DNA of 7,774 nucleotides. It comes from Synechococcus sp. HW_metabat.21 (GTDB lineage: Bacteria; Cyanobacteriota; Cyanobacteriia; PCC-6307; Cyanobiaceae). The position numbers were made by a program, and so were the translations under genes. The notes below the pieces were generated by a model. That model did not search any database. It saw only the letters and a program-made list of their open reading frames with translations, and was not told where the DNA came from. Below, one piece after another: positions 6,906 to 7,774 of this stretch (the first letter of the stretch is position 1; every line of letters begins with the position of its first letter). The stretch lies in the NCBI GenBank assembly GCA_018623875.1, contig JAAZUZ010000074.1:1-7774 (forward strand). Reading direction: 5' to 3'.

Positions 6906-7319
6906 GTGCGTTTGTCTCGAAGCCAATTCGGTCTGCTGATCCTGCCCATGGTGCTTTGGATCGCGCCGCTCTCGGCTCAAGCGGCCCCGGCCACGGAGGC
7001 GGAGATGAACCTCTATACGCGCATTGCGGCCCTCAATGTCTGCATTGCCCGCGCGGCGGACACCGACTTCGACAAAGCTGTAGCGATCGCCGGTGAAACG
7101 ATCGCCCAGGTGATCCAGGGCGGGCACCAGTCGCAGATTGCTCAGGTGGGCACCAAGCCCCTGTCCATCGAAGAGCTGCGCCGGGGTTCGATCAATTCGG
7201 CCGTCCTTGGTGCCGTTGAGGTGTGCCCCAATGAGGTGCCGGCTGATGTCAAAGCCAAGGTCGAAGAAGCGGTGAAGGGACGCACGACCCAACCCAAGGC
7301 ACCCGTCAAAAAGCCTTGA
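6906..7319 (+). CDS. Small exported protein of unknown function
   Basis: I do not recognise a family. The 137-residue product begins with a clear Sec signal peptide: basic MRLSR, a hydrophobic core at about residues 8-20 (FGLLILPMVLWIA), and the likely cleavage site SAQA-AP after residue 26. The mature part is about 111 residues, predicted largely helical, and contains exactly two cysteines (46 and 107) that could form a disulfide in the periplasm. The segment IEELRRGSINSAVLGAVEVCP looks structured, and the C-terminus is a Lys/Pro-rich tail (TTQPKAPVKKP). The start is a GTG; the next in-frame ATG (6948) would cut into the signal peptide core, so the GTG is preferred. No strong ribosome binding site is seen. 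Base composition matches its neighbours, and it follows the 6326-6862 gene by 43 bp, so it may be co-transcribed with it. Confidence 0.75.
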   Translation: MRLSRSQFGLLILPMVLWIAPLSAQAAPATEAEMNLYTRIAALNVCIARAADTDFDKAVAIAGETIAQVIQGGHQSQIAQVGTKPLSIEELRRGSINSAVLGAVEVCPNEVPADVKAKVEEAVKGRTTQPKAPVKKP

Positions 7320-7411
7320 GTCGCATCTGGTTGTAGGTCAAATCGTCCTCAGTCAAAGATCAGCGCTGCAGCGGACGTTGTCTGGAGAGGTCCCCGATTG
7401 GACCCACTCCG

Positions 7412-7774
7412 ATGGCCTCCGTTTCTCGCTTTGGTCTGCGTTGCGGACGATCCCTCTTGCTGGCTTGCGCGGCCACAGCCCCCCTGTTGAGCCTGGTCCC
7501 GATGCCGGCCTTGGCCCACTCCCCGCGCTGGCGGCATGAGCGCCACTGGCATCCAGGTCGCTGGAAGGCTGAGCGGCGCTGGTCACGCGCCCAGCATTGG
7601 CGCGAGCACCACTCCGAGCGTTGGCATCGACCCAATCTCAAGGGCCAGAAGCGCTGGTCAGGCGCCCATCGCGCTCCAGCAGACCAGGTGCGCGAATCGC
7701 CCGTCAACGCGCCACAACCCTGGCGCCAGGCCCGCTCCACGCCTGAGCGTTGCAACACCGGGCGACTCTTGGGC
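7412..7774 (+). CDS. Exported Trp/Arg/His-rich protein, partial (3' end outside the window)
   Basis: The frame stays open for 121 codons from ATG 7412 to the window edge. Residues 1-35 form a plausible signal peptide: basic start, hydrophobic core LLLACAATAPLLSLV and an ALA cleavage site before His36. The mature part is very unusual. It is strongly basic, with tryptophans at 40, 46, 51, 57, 63, 71 and 82, spaced mostly 5-6 residues apart and usually flanked by Arg, His or Glu (for example RWRHERHWHPGRW and HWREHHSERWH). Cysteines are present in the signal region and at about 112. I do not recognise a family, and the repeats suggest a ligand- or polymer-binding or envelope-associated role only by inference. 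No good ribosome binding site sits at the normal distance; GGAGAGG lies about 22 bp upstream. Minus-strand frames over this region lack such a signal peptide and look like shadows. Confidence 0.6.
   Translation, partial: MASVSRFGLRCGRSLLLACAATAPLLSLVPMPALAHSPRWRHERHWHPGRWKAERRWSRAQHWREHHSERWHRPNLKGQKRWSGAHRAPADQVRESPVNAPQPWRQARSTPERCNTGRLLG

Noticed and set aside
7353..7758. Minus-strand open frames over the right end
   Set aside because: The plus-strand frame has a proper ATG and signal peptide; the minus frames have neither a signal peptide nor recognisable motifs. Kept as a possible alternative only.

Overview
The window reads as chromosomal DNA of a GC-rich unicellular cyanobacterium of the Synechococcus/Cyanobium group. 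The evidence is a ferredoxin-NADP reductase carrying a CpcD-like phycobilisome-linker domain, a SasA-type circadian histidine kinase with a KaiB-like sensor domain, and the petH-zwf-opcA gene order, which I recall from marine picocyanobacteria. The taxonomic call comes from protein features and recalled synteny, not from a search.

Left half (1-4006), all on the minus strand: petH (FNR) ends at a strong UUCG-loop terminator. It is followed by zwf (glucose-6-phosphate dehydrogenase) and, 39 bp further on, by opcA (its assembly/activator protein), which runs off the left edge. These genes cover both NADPH sources of the cell: photosynthetic electron transport in the light (PetH) and the oxidative pentose phosphate pathway in the dark (Zwf/OpcA). 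A small SRPBCC/cyclase-like gene is divergent from petH.

Middle (4723-6205): tRNA-Glu(UUC) with its own UUCG-loop terminator lies downstream of sasA, both on the minus strand, with no obvious terminator between them. In the sasA upstream region there is a perfect 8-bp inverted repeat with a 12-bp spacer.

Right end (6326-7774), plus strand: a conserved-looking protein that may be a lipocalin-type phycobiliprotein lyase relative, a small exported two-cysteine protein, and the start of an exported Trp/Arg/His-rich protein cut by the window edge.

There is no sign of mobile elements, CRISPR arrays or phage genes, and no gene-free stretch longer than 300 bases. This is mostly core cyanobacterial sequence. 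I did not find a clear undescribed system. The best leads are the missing second redox cysteine in Zwf, the absence of an internal Met start in petH, the sasA inverted repeat, and the odd Trp-rich secreted protein.
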